This document shows positions 25,801-34,689 of a DNA stretch of 64,000 bases, piece after piece (the first letter of the stretch is position 1; the number at the start of each line of letters is the position of its first letter). This DNA comes from Penelope pileata (Eukaryota; Chordata; Aves; Galliformes; Cracidae), in assembly GCA_013396635.1 (NCBI GenBank), contig WBMW01003126.1, forward strand, positions 554,179 through 618,178, in the 5' to 3' direction. The position numbers and the translations under genes were made by a program. Below the pieces are notes generated by a model. That model saw nothing but the letters and a program-made list of their open reading frames with translations, did no database searches and was not told where the DNA came from.

Positions 25801-27313
25801 CACGAAAGCTTTACCAGTCCGTATTAAACACATGGCTGAGCAGCCTGGAGAGCTGCTGGGAAGCCTTTCCCAGCAGCAGCCTAAGCCAGGCTCAGCTGCG
25901 CAACACTTATCCTTAGAAAGAGAACTGAACAGCGTGTTTAGTTATTATGTGACCTTAAAATTGACAACCACCATAACAGTATCAAGGTTCTGTGCTACAG
26001 TGCAGTTTAAATACCTCCATATCCCTTTATAGGAAGGAATGTTAAGGAAGACCTTGCCTGAAGGTCACCAGTGAAGGGAACAAGGAACATTGCCCTACAG
26101 CCCTGCTCTTCCCAATGCAGGATATCCTGAGGTTCCTGCTGCTCTTTGCTCTGATCTCCAGACTCTCACTGTGACTCAGAGTTTCAGGCTCCGAGCTGAG
26201 GAACCGGGAGCTCTTGAAGAGAGGTGATAACAAGCAGTGGGCAGAAGCAATGCCACACCAACACCTCATGCCACTGCTCTGCTTGGAGCTGCCCTGTGGA
26301 CGTAGGCAGCAGGCAAGGCTGGTGCAGACACCTCACTAGTCCAGTATCTTCTCTCTGAGTGCAGTCAGCAACAGACATTTAAGAAAGGTTGTCAGGACAG
26401 GACAGGTACAAAGCAATCCTTCTTCCTTGTCAACTTTATTTATCAGTTTAAGGACTCCCTGCACTGGTGACCACATTCTGGTCATCACATTCAATAACCA
26501 CTGAAAGACTAATTCTTTATGAATTAATTCAACACCTCTCTTACTCATTTATATTTTTGACCTTGACAACATCCAGCAGCAATTTATTTCTCAATGTAAT
26601 GATGCACTGGGTGAAAAGGCACCTTGACATATTCCAAACTTGCTTCTAGATGATTTGAAGGTGTTTTTCTAAGTTCTAACATTGTAAAAATCACTGAACA
26701 ACAACTCCCTAACACATCCCTTTGTGCTAACACAATCTTAGTAGAGATGAAGCATCTTACATCACCTGCACAGAGCACACTGCCAGGTGGAACCCCTAGA
26801 TAAGCCTGAGTAGCTGAGTGTAGATGGAAATGCATTATGCAAGCTGCTTCAAACAGTGCTGCTACATGCCCTCTCCAGGTGAAGAGCTCCACTGAGCTAC
26901 AGCCTTTTCAGTGGTGGTGTATTTTCTGTTTCGGTTCACTCACCTGTCAGAGTCCTCTGGCTACAGTCACTGGCCGTTGTACTCAGCTGGCTGGCAGGGA
27001 AAGGGCTTCTCTTTCCATCCCCTTGCGAAGCTTCACCACTACTGCAGGTCCCAGTGTCACTGTCTTCTTTGTGCTCCAATGTTTGTTCCTTCAGACCCAA
27101 ATCTTGAAGCAAGGTTTTTTGCTTTGCTGCTGGAAAGAGGTGATGATTTTGGCTTTTAGCAGCAGCTTTGCCTCTTCTTAATTTGCTTCTTGCTGCAGTG
27201 CTCTTTGACCTTTTCTGAGCCTTCTTCGCTGCCTCAGCATCCTCAGATTTTTTCTTTGCTCTGCCCAAAAGATTTGCCCACAACTCTTTAAAATCACTGT
27301 CCTGTTCATCCAT
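4509..27313 (-). CDS. SLX4: SLX4 structure-specific endonuclease subunit (FANCP), full coding span, 14 exons
   Basis: SLX4 is the nuclear scaffold that binds SLX1, MUS81-EME1 and XPF-ERCC1 for interstrand crosslink repair, Holliday junction resolution and telomere trimming. Exons listed separately below join in frame to 1,867 codons; human SLX4 is about 1,834. Seen in order (numbered from the ATG at 27,313): UBZ4-1 with C249, C252, H267, C271; UBZ4-2 with C291, C294, H307, C311; MLR-like segment about 484-518; BTB about 655-765; SUMO-interaction motif VIVL at 1149; SAP about 1584-1620 (core FGVRALPKRQMVLKLKE); C-terminal SLX1-binding helical domain about 1785-1850. The start ATG was chosen because MDEQDSDFKELW aligns with the conserved human MMDESDEDFKEL region; an upstream in-frame extension is possible (see the two candidate 5' exons). 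Intron number and domain-to-exon placement match the 15-exon human gene with a first exon of uncertain coding status. The assignment is very secure. Confidence 0.96.
5464..5946 (-). CDS. SLX4: SLX4 exon 14, SAP domain (MUS81 binding)
   Basis: Acceptor ccctttcag|A, donor CAGAG|gtaggg. RFGVRALPKRQMVLKLKEIF then QYTH completes the SAP domain (human RFGVRPLPKRQMVLKLKEIHQYTH), the MUS81-EME1 docking site. The remainder is basic and then Ser-rich. Confidence 0.97.
6181..6283 (-). CDS. SLX4: SLX4 exon 13, start of SAP domain
   Basis: Acceptor tgctgcag|AA, donor AGAAG|gttagc. In the frame dictated by exon 12 it reads RTPVTPMPAYSMMETPQLKM, matching human TPVTPMPQFSIMDTPVLKKEL. The frame that appears longest by itself is a different one and is not used. 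Confidence 0.94.
7671..10108 (-). CDS. SLX4: SLX4 exon 12, long acidic exon (residues 748-1560)
   Basis: A single 2,438-base exon, as in mammals. It begins with RFGVRELVAKCEN (end of BTB, human RFGVSELVHLCEQ). The rest is largely disordered, Ser/Glu/Asp rich. Short motifs visible: an acidic, hydrophobic SUMO-interaction motif VIVLSSDDE (1149-1157; bases 8,881-8,907), a second candidate ISLVEIQDSEGEKE (about 1391), and HVLSP (1363-1367; bases 8,251-8,265), which fits the HxLxP TRF2-docking consensus. The acceptor is ttgcag|GTT and the donor CCTG|gtgaga. No frameshift or internal stop. Confidence 0.97.
10624..10793 (-). CDS. SLX4: SLX4 exon 11, BTB domain continued
   Basis: Acceptor cttaccccag|GTG, donor CTGCCAG|gtttgt. 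TRRVLLSDVTGEAARAFLQY and LYAADADIPAGV align with human TQRVLLGDVSTEAARTFLHYLYTADTGLP. The donor has a weaker +3 to +6 sequence than the other junctions but gives the correct phase into exon 12 (AG + G, Arg, then FGVREL). Confidence 0.96.
11770..13395 (+). mobile_element. ERV-L-like endogenous retrovirus pol fragment (protease and RNase H parts), broken
   Basis: An internal piece of an avian endogenous retrovirus in SLX4 intron 10, antisense to the gene. Before the gap, the plus strand reads as an aspartic protease with the catalytic LVDTGA motif near 11,895-11,912 and a downstream ILGIDYL motif typical of retroviral proteases. After the gap, another frame shows an RNase H with TDGSC (first catalytic Asp), AEVKA (Glu) and YTDS (Asp) near 13,195-13,390. 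The reverse transcriptase would fall in the 718-base run of N. The copy is truncated just after YTDSW, has no LTRs, gag or env in view, and is not a functional provirus. Edges are approximate. Confidence 0.85.
12229..12946. other. Assembly gap (718 N)
   Basis: A run of N inside the ERV-L-like fragment. The protease side and RNase H side are in different reading frames, but the gap length may be an estimate, so this says nothing about a true frameshift. Confidence 1.
13996..14142 (-). CDS. SLX4: SLX4 exon 10, start of BTB domain
   Basis: Acceptor tgtcttctag|TCC, donor CAGGCT|gtaagt, 49 codons in phase 0. AEDFSAMVNNPHLSDVQFQV and DSGEVLYAHMFVLYARCP are nearly identical to the start of the human SLX4 BTB domain. 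The BTB drives dimerisation of SLX4. Confidence 0.97.
17026..17054. repeat. A13/G16 homopolymer tract beside SLX4 exon 9 donor
   Basis: Plus strand: 13 A then 16 G. On the SLX4 strand this is C16 then T13, starting about 21 bases after the exon 9 donor. G-quadruplex or i-motif forming potential; length is likely unreliable in sequencing. Confidence 0.95.
17076..17164 (-). CDS. SLX4: SLX4 exon 9 (residues 613-642)
   Basis: Recovered by phase: exon 8 ends in phase 1 and exon 10 begins in phase 0, so an exon must lie between. This one fits with acceptor ttcttctttgag|GA and donor AAGAAA|gtaagg. It encodes STSSDIPCTGFVPPPKEKRI, matching human LPLTGFVVPSQDK. A second in-frame acceptor six bases downstream (gaggaaaag, exon starting at 17,158) would remove two codons. 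The donor is followed within about 21 bases by a C16/T13 tract. Confidence 0.85.
18549..18831 (-). CDS. SLX4: SLX4 exon 8 (residues 519-612)
   Basis: Acceptor tgattag|AAT, donor TCAG|gtaaat; open throughout in the required phase. The conserved part is IQNLQDLVELAKEGLTLTQW near the end, which matches human HQALQDLVDLAREGLSASPW. The first two thirds are acidic and divergent. Confidence 0.92.
19935..20090 (-). repeat. CR1 LINE 3'-end fragment
   Basis: The plus strand shows the reverse complement of a CR1 3' end: GAATGTCCCACGTTGGAAGG followed by a GACCCACAAGGATCACC-type block and a CTATGTCTGAGAGCGGTGTC block. It lies in SLX4 intron 7, about 210 bases from exon 7. Old subfamily by its divergence; 5' truncated as usual. 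Confidence 0.8.
20303..20616 (-). CDS. SLX4: SLX4 exon 7, MLR region (XPF-ERCC1 binding)
   Basis: Acceptor cttcttaaag|AG, donor GTGCAG|gtggga, residues 414-518. It contains PPLLLQDPEKVRKRIEERVA and then CFLWNFSALTGPCDPESFYA (485-504), which aligns with human SFLWEGSALTGAWAMEDFYT. This is the MUS312-MEI9 interaction-like region used to dock XPF. The FLW residues important for XPF binding in human are present. An AG dinucleotide two bases inside the exon would break frame if used. Confidence 0.95.
21447..21661 (-). CDS. SLX4: SLX4 exon 6, basic patch and LLVAMAMSRS motif
   Basis: Acceptor tatttcag|C, donor ATCAG|gtatgt. A dense Lys/Arg run (SKRKGSSKEDSKNKQKRAK) looks like a nuclear localisation signal. 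Next comes DEDLLVAMAMSRSLLEQE, which aligns with human SEDLLVAMALSRSEME and resembles a short ubiquitin-interacting helix (acidic lead, Ala-X-X-X-Ser core); that function is inference. Confidence 0.94.
22636..22851 (-). CDS. SLX4: SLX4 exon 5, second UBZ4 zinc finger
   Basis: Acceptor tctcacag|G, donor TCCCAG|gtaagt. The exon completes the first finger and encodes the second, ECPICGKQFQTPQSRASHLK followed by RC, with C291, C294, H307 and C311 as the zinc ligands. The following PPKMLLQAVQLQ matches human GPQLLLQAVRLQ. Confidence 0.97.
24554..24728 (-). CDS. SLX4: SLX4 exon 4, first UBZ4 zinc finger
   Basis: Acceptor tttgccag|AT, donor AACAG|gtgaag. It encodes CQICQKDLSAMNSTRREQHV with zinc ligands C249, C252 and H267; the fourth ligand, C271, is contributed by exon 5 across the junction (AG + G TGT). 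In human SLX4 this UBZ4 finger binds K63-linked ubiquitin and recruits SLX4 to crosslinks. The near-identity to human CQICQKNLSAMNVTRREQHVN makes the assignment secure. Confidence 0.97.
25521..25784 (-). CDS. SLX4: SLX4 exon 3 (residues 124-211)
   Basis: Acceptor ccccttctag|TA, donor AATG|gtatgt. It carries the conserved ELVVERMQQFKRVAPEQLKH stretch (about 165-184), which aligns with human QLVLQRMQQFKRADPERLRH just before the UBZ fingers. The rest is low-complexity and poorly conserved, as in mammals. Confidence 0.94.
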
Positions 27314-27360
27314 TGGCCTGCAGGTTCCAGAAACACTGCTGCCTAACGACACTGTGTTGA
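26944..27360 (-). CDS. SLX4: SLX4 exon 2 (first certain coding exon, residues 1-123)
   Basis: Acceptor cctcttccag|TC and donor ACAG|gtgagt. The likely start ATG is at 27,311-27,313, giving MDEQDSDFKELW, which matches human MMDESDEDFKELC. The exon is very basic after that (RAKKK, KKAQKRSK, SKLRRGK), which fits nuclear localisation. The 47 bases upstream of the ATG are also open in the same frame, which is why an N-terminal extension cannot be excluded. The exon ends in phase 1. Confidence 0.92.
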
Positions 27361-29308
27361 CTGGAAGAGGGGAAGATACCAGAATCAGTTCAGGTTTGCA
27401 TCCTCCACAATCCTTTCCACTACCTCAGGGATCTCCATTCTCCAGAATTCAGTGAGGTCAAAACAGTGGGCACGTCTTCATTGTTCTGACAATTCATTCT
27501 TCCACACTTAATTCACAGCCATATTTTCACTTCAAGGACCCCACTTGCTTTCACATTGACAAGCTGGCCCTTCAGATGTCTCTAGACCATAAAGTAAACG
27601 CTGCAGTTTGAGTAGAGCATGCAGAGGATCTTCCTGATATGCTCCAGGGCTTCAGAAAGACACCTATCAAAGCCCTGAAACAAAGAAATACAAAGGTGGT
27701 TATGTAGGGTCCTATGTGCAGATGCAGCACGGGAAAGGGCTGGGGTAGAACTCTGAAGGAGAACAAACTTGGTATAAAATAACAGGAATAGAAAAAGCAC
27801 ATGCTGACTCAAAACACTATACTTACACTAGAGGCAAGCACAAGCCACATTAGGAGAGAAGAGGAAAGCCTTCAAAACAGAAATCTGACACAGAGCAGGC
27901 TTTTGTCCTGGGGTCAGGATTTGAGACTGTCCTGTTATTTTAAATGCATTCATGCTTTCCTTGTTAAAGGTGCTCTGTCACAAACGTGAGCCTGACCTCA
28001 TTTTGAGAAGGAGATAAAGGGAATTGCATTTCAGGAGGGTTTCTGGGACAAGTCTGAGAAAACCTCCATCAAGCACGTTCATCTCTTCTTACCTCTGCAG
28101 CCGGCTCACATTCAGCATTCTCTCTGCTGCTAACTAATACTGAACTCCTGTGGGTACTCAGTTTACGACACTAAACATGTTTCATGAACTGCTGTCAAAC
28201 TCACAGGGTAAACAGACTAAACAAATGATATTTTAAAATGAGTTTCTTGATCTTTTTCAGCTACAGTAAGAATACCTACACTAGCTATGAATTACTTGGA
28301 ACAGCGCTAGGTACAATACCCAGATGGAAATGCCATCAGCCCCCAGGCAACATTAAAACTAGATCTCTATCCTTAGACATTTGGATTGTCCTCTTCTTCC
28401 TAGTGCTAAGCTCGCTATGGCTCTGGCTGTTTCATCAGAGGTTTTATATTGCTCCCCAGACCTATTTCTTTCGAGCCTAAAACAGAGTGTTTCACTTGGA
28501 AAGGCAGCAACTGTGGTTCAGTTCCTCCAGCAAAGCTCTGGGCACCGAAAGACTCAAAAGCAGGAAAAATACACACGAGATTGTTTTCTCAAACGGCTTG
28601 GCTGCAGCCAGGCAAGGCTGAGGAATGCTGGTTACACACTTTCATGGGTCAGCCTTTCCTATAAGCAATTACAGATGTTAATGGATTTATTTATTTTAAA
28701 CCCAGCCTTCCAAACGAGTAGAGGATTTTACTGTGAATCTTGGAGTCATTTCCTGTCAGAGAGAAACTGAAGTTTTATGTAGCCAGTTCATAAATTTAAT
28801 TTTCCTGGACAGAACCTTGGTGTAGTTATCGCTGTAAATTTACCATTTTCTTCTAGGTAGGAGACAGCACATGGAGAAAAAGCAGAATCTCACATCCTCC
28901 ATGGCCTTAAATACTTCTCACAGACACATCTGTACTGTCATATTGTTTACAGTCAGTTCCTGATATTAAATTCTGAAACAGATCTGCACTTTTGCATTTG
29001 TAATCAATGCTCAGTGCCCCAGGTAGACCAAGTCAGACACACAAACAATGCAAAGCTAATGGAGAATTTATCTGCCTTACTCTCCCCTTCCCAGACTTGT
29101 ATTTACAGGCTCCTGCTCTGTTCAACATCTCAGTGTTTCTGCTGCTGCTGGGGTACCCAACAGCCAGTTTTGGCACCAGTTCGTAGAGCTGGAAAAGTAA
29201 TGGCTTTGAAAATAATTTCTTTCAGTACAGCATTCAATTCACTTTGGAAGGTTTTAGGTCTCTACAAATCACACAAGTTGGACAAATAAAATAAATGTCA
29301 GCACTTAC

Positions 29309-29411
29309 CTATCCACTTAGATGCTAAATCCACAGCCCAGTTGTGCCCTTCAAGTAGATGCGGATCATTGAAATAGTACGAAGCAAGACCAGTAAGAATG
29401 AGAGATGGAAC
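29309..29411 (-). CDS. Candidate SLX4 5' exon of unknown product (34 codons)
   Basis: A 103-base open exon with very good splice signals: a long pyrimidine tract and ttttccag acceptor, and an ATAG|gtaagtgc donor. Read in phase 0 from the candidate first exon, it encodes 34 residues starting VPSLILTGLASYYFNDPHLL and leaves one base G. That G plus the first two bases of SLX4 exon 2 make a Val codon and keep the SLX4 frame open up to MDEQ. I do not recognise the peptide as part of human SLX4 or of another family. Alternatives are an exon of a separate minus-strand gene sharing the promoter, or an alternative 5' UTR exon. Confidence 0.42.
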
Positions 29412-29673
29412 CTGGAAAACGAAAGGAAAAGGTGGGATTTGGTGTCCGTTGTACTGATTGCTCTTTTTGATCCTATTTCCAAGGCGCAGAGGGAGGGAGA
29501 TGGTAACAGCACATGTTCCAGTTGTGCTAAGTTTTGCCACTTCCACTGAGCTGCGTCCTCAAAGCATGCATGCAGGTGGCTTGCACACACTGCTCAGTCT
29601 GCTCAGCTCAGCACTGCGGCCCCAGCAGCACCATGCACTTGTGCAGAAAGAGCCCAGCAGGCAGAACAGGTCA

Positions 29674-30083
29674 GATGGGCTGGAGAAAGCCCTGGGGAAT
29701 GGGCTGACCCCACACCAACCCCACGCCAAGCAGGAGCTCTGACCAGAGACCTCCTGAGGACACTGCCAGCCCCAGGTCTCCTCTGACCCTTCAGACAGTC
29801 TGTCACTGCCTTTCCCATCTGGGACTCACTTTGTTTCCCAGTAGCTTTCTTGAAACCAGAACGGCAACATTTCCCTCTTCAAAAATCCACCACTGTTTGC
29901 TACCATAACCCCTTGGCCACATCACACCCTCAGCCCTTTGGGTCCTGCAGTTTTAGGGTCACTGAGCTGAGCTCCCTGGTTTAACTGAAAACTCCAAGAG
30001 AAGCATGCTTGGACATCAGCTCTCACTGCCTTTGTGCTCCACTTGTTGAGCCAAGGGGCACAGAAGCTCCACATCTACTCTCT
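29674..30083 (-). repeat. Inverted repeat, left arm (about 410 bases)
   Basis: Its reverse complement matches 33,541-33,951 with only about five substitutions and one small indel that I could find, roughly 98% identity. It lies in the SLX4 5' intron. No protein domain, target-site duplication or TG...CA LTR ends were seen; a short open frame carried in both copies has no known family. Confidence 0.93.
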
Positions 30084-33000
30084 TTAGACCACGTAATATT
30101 TTATTAAAAAATATGTATCACATCCTCCAGAGCCTGCTCTCTAAAATAAGTCCCTCTGTTTTCTCTTTTCCCAGGAGAATCCATCCTGGTCCCTCACCAT
30201 CTCCATCAGTATTCCCTGAATCTTTTCAAAGGATTTCTAAGCAAGCTATAATAATCTGTTCTTTATTTCACAGTTTGTTGACAAATTCAGACCACTCCAT
30301 CAGGTTAAAAATATATGATGGACAGCTGCAAGGAACTCAAGGACCATTTCAACCATTTTCCTAAGTACACATTAAACACTTACACACTTGCAATTTACTT
30401 AGTTCAATCTCAGAATCCTTCTAGGGAAAAAAAAAAAAAAAAAGGTAAAATATCTGTTACCTCCCAGAGAAGCTTCTCTCCCAGCAACTGAAAGGAGTTC
30501 TACTAGCAGTTCCAGCACCTGACATGATCTCTTCTGAACTCTCAATATGCAACACCTGGGCCTGTTCACTTACTGCTTTCAGGCTGCCCACTTGGTCCAG
30601 GGGCAGTTCCCCTGCCCTGTTGGTCTCCAAGAACATCATTAGGGCAGGAAGGAGTAGAGAATGCCAGGGGCACCTCCCCAGCTGCACCCCACGGACACAC
30701 ACGGTCCCTTCTCCCCTCCCGACCCACAGTGGCACGCACCCTCCTCAAAGCTGTGTGCTAGCAGAAGGCCCCATACTGTACCTTCAAGAGTGTCACGCTA
30801 CGCTGGGAGCAACTTCTTGGGCTTCATAACAAATACCAGGGCAACAGGGATTAGTCAACACTGGAAAGTAAGGCAAAAACCAACCCAAATGATTTTCATT
30901 TGTACTACTCCATGACTGCACAGATCACAGCGTTCTGCAGCAGATCCTCTCCCCCAGCCCCAGCAGGGAAGCAGCCCCCCAGGCTCAGTGCTCCCAGCTG
31001 TGGGGCTGAGGCTGCGGCAGCAGGGCTGCAGGAAGGGGGGCACCTGCCTCAGCAGGAGCACCTGCTCCCCCTGCCTCCAGCACCAAGATCAACACAGGAG
31101 TGGGTCCTGATGGTCCTATAAGGCTGGCCTGGATTTAAGGGGAAGTCAAAGAACGGGACCAAAGCGATTGGCGTCCCCTTGGTTTTTAGAAAGGAGTCAA
31201 GTGCTGTGCTGTGTGTGGAGCGAGGCTGCTAAGCACGGTGCTGACAGGACGCTGGGATGCACGCTGTCGGGCTGCACTGGAAGCTCTGTCACCCCTTCTC
31301 CTATTTTTGAAAGCTGCAGGCTGAAGATGTGGAGGTTGGTAGCACAGCTCACAGTCATGCCAGTATAAATACTGCGCAGGGAAAGAATTTCTGCAGTGTT
31401 TGCTCTGGAAACCACACCAGAAGAAAACCCCGAGGGATTTTTCCAGACCAAATCCTGCGACAAAAAATCTTCCTACGGGTTCCCAACACTTCCCATTGCT
31501 GGTGGAGAAGACTGTGCACGTCCACAGCACAATTTCTGAAACTTCCATTCTCAAGGCTCTTCACTGGACCCTGCACTGGCCACCACCTTTCTCACACACT
31601 GCTCTGCAAAGACCCAGAACTGAACAGAGAAGGTTCTCTTTGTGGAAATGCAACTCATCCACGCTGAGGACAGCAGCTCTTGGTCAGGGAGGAGAGAGGA
31701 ACGCAACCCCAGGTACCAAGCCCCTGCCCTGGCCCCCAGCAGCTTTTCTGTGCCAGAAAAGGGTAACAAAACCAGATGTGGAAACAGGGGAAATGACAAA
31801 TTATTTCAAGTCTATATAAGCAAGAAAATGATAGCCAGGAGCATCACAACCAGATGTCACCAAGGAATCTCAGCAGTGGCCAGTACCCACGTCTGCCTGA
31901 CACCACCGCTTCCAGCACCTTACATCCTGCCAGGGCACCACACTCACCTTTCTTTTGAAGCCCACCCCTGCCAGCACCTTGCACAGTAAAGCAGTTTGTA
32001 CCCAGTAAAAGCTTCATCACACTCTGGATGTGAATTTGGAGTCACTACTTACATGACAAAATGCCCCTCTACATTTCAAACGCCGTAGAAACGAACCTGA
32101 GTTTACAAAGCACTTCACTGAAACAGCAAATTTTTGTTTTATGCCTCCTCTGGAAGGGTAAAGGGGAAGTAACATAAAAATAAAAAGCAACGGTTGCTCA
32201 GGTGCAAGTGCTCATCACTTGTATGCAAACACAGAGGCACAGACATCAGAAATACGAGCAGCTGCTGCCTCAGAAGTGGCTGTTTGATACGGCTGAAAAC
32301 AACAGGAAAGTTATTCATTTAATCAGAAAAATGCAACTGAGAATTAAGGACTGAATAAAAACATATCACTGGAGGCCCCAGTAAGGAGAACAATACTTAT
32401 TAAGCAGTAATTTGTTTTTCAGAGAGAGAAGCAATCAGAGCAATAACAAAAATAAACATGCAAAATATCATCACGATAAGAGAACTGGGTGGCAGTGAAC
32501 ACTAAGCAAGGAATTATATTAAAATGAAAAAGAGATAAAATTACAGAAAATTAATTTTCAGTTCCTAAAAGTTACGGACTTTGGAAAAGAAGCTTTGGTG
32601 TACATCAAAACGAGAGGAAAAGCCTGCTGAGGCCGATGGATCACTGTAAAATAAAGCAGAGAACTGTTAACGCTAACTGAGAACACGCAGAACTGAATCT
32701 CTATACAAATATCTATAAGGAGGTACATATACATACATCTATATGATATTCTATAGAATATAACATTCCATGACTGTGTGACCTACCCCACAACGCTGAC
32801 GAGAGCAGCCTGTCCCAGCAGCCACCCCGAGGGCACCCAGCAGCAGCAGCCAGGGAAGGTGTTTCTGCCCACAGGGTCCCACCGAGCGCAGGCAGCCGTT
32901 GCACCAAGCTGCCCCACGGCTCTCCCGACTGCTGGCTGTGGTTCTTCCAAAGGACACTTAGAGAAGTGAACACCTTTCCTTCAGATTGAGCTCGACGCCA

Positions 33001-33540
33001 GGCTGTTAGAGAAATGGCTTACATGGGAATTGATGGATAAGGACGGATAATAAAATTAATACCAATCAACACGACTTTACGAACACCACGATCTCCTGAG
33101 CCAAGCTAATGCCTTTTTAATGAGGCCTCTGCGTGCTAACAGAGGCGTAGTTCTGTTGTAAACCATTAAGGAAGTACCAAGGGACAAAATGATTAATTAA
33201 AATCATTCAAAATCAATACAAGACGCGTTTAAAATGAGAAAAACGTTGCTAGCTAGGTTCCAAAACACAACTGCACACAGCAGTCCCTGAGCACGTAGGT
33301 TTCTGCTGCCATCCCACAGAGATTCGCCCTCAGCCTATCTTGGTTTTCTATTATTTAGGCTCAGGCAATGAGGTCGCAGAGGTGCACACCACTGACCGAG
33401 CTGTGACGACGCAGAGGGGGAACTGCTGGTGTCCTTCAGGTCCAGCAGGATGAGGCAGGACATGGCACAGAGCACAAACCCCAGCACAGGGCTCTGGGAC
33501 ATGGCCACGCTGACGGGACAGCTCTACTCTCCCTCTACAG
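30084..33540. other. Spacer between inverted repeat arms
   Basis: Intronic sequence with an A17 run at 30,427-30,443 and no gene, LTR or transposase recognised on either strand. Confidence 0.55.
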
Positions 33541-33951
33541 GAGAGTAAATGTGGAGCTTCTGTGCCCCTTGGCTCAACAAGTGGAGCACAAAGGCAGTGA
33601 GAGCTGATGTCCAAGCATGCTTCTCTTGGAGTTTTCAGTTACACCAGGGAGCTCAGCTCAGTGACCCTAAAACTGCAGGACCCAAAGGGCTGAGGGTGTG
33701 ATGTGGCCAAGGGGTTATGGTAGCAAACGGTGGTGGATTTTTGAAGAGGGAAATGTTGCAGTTCTGGTTTCAAGAAAGCTACTGGGAAACAAAGTGAGTC
33801 CCAGATGGGAAAGGCAGTGACAGACTGTCTGAAGGGTCAGAGGAGACCTGGGGCTGGCAGTGTCCTCAGGAGGTCTCTGGTCAGAGCTCCTGCTCGGCGT
33901 GGGGTTGGTGTGGGGTCAGCCCTGTTGCCCAGGGCTTTCTCCAGCCCATCT
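33541..33951 (+). repeat. Inverted repeat, right arm (about 410 bases)
   Basis: Partner of the left arm in opposite orientation, separated by about 3.46 kb. The matching starts at an AGAGTA block and ends at CAGCCCATCTG, after which the two flanks differ. The right arm may continue as part of a longer unidentified repeat to about 34,220. Confidence 0.93.
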
Positions 33952-34689
33952 GCTGGGCAGGACAGATCTTCCCAGGTCCATCCCAGGCAACAAGAACCAG
34001 GAGGACTCAGCGTTCCGGACAGACAGCCACAACACGGCAGATCCTGACAGGAGTGTGTTGGTACACAACCGTGACAGCATCGGGTTGTGGTTTATATCTG
34101 ACACCACCCTGCAGAGATTGCACCCAGTCTGTTACCGTGGAGGGTTTACACCGGAGCCAACAGGCAGAGCATCAGCATAACGTACTGCCCTTGGGCTTTA
34201 CCAGAGCCAAACTATTTACTATAAACAGTAAATATTTTGGCCCAATAAACACATAATTTCTATTTCATGTAAAAACGTCTTGGCTTCCAGCAGCAGCCCC
34301 AGGGGAAGCGCTGTCAGCAGAGGAAACAGCACTGCCCCCGGGCCCATCGCCGTGCTGCAGGAGGCGGCTGTGTGCCGTGCCCCGAGGCACTGACAGGCCC
34401 ACCGAGCCGCGCTGACAGCGCTGTGAGGAGCCCTGGGGGCTGCGGCTGCCATGGGGCCTCCTCTCAGACCCTCTGCTCTGGAACCAACCCCGGGGCCTCA
34501 GCGCTCCTCACACCGCCCTCAGAGCCCTCCCCATCTCTCAGCGCTCCTTTGGGCGCTCTCTAACAATTTTATGCCCTTTTTTTTACTGCGGCGCCCAAAA
34601 CTGCACCCAGCGCGGCGCAGAGACCCTCCCGCTCCTCAGCCAGCGCTACGCTGCCTCCTCCCAGCCGGCAGGTGGCGCCGCCGCGCCCC

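Noticed and set aside
26336..26548. Minus-strand 70-codon frame followed by AATAAA-like sequence, between SLX4 exons 2 and 3
   Set aside because: The sequence looks moderately protein-like, but I cannot tie it to a family, and it lacks the phase to be an SLX4 exon.
29603..29818. MGKAVTDCLKGQRRP open frame present in both inverted repeat arms
   Set aside because: Its presence in both arms reflects the duplicated DNA; no family recognised and the frame is short.
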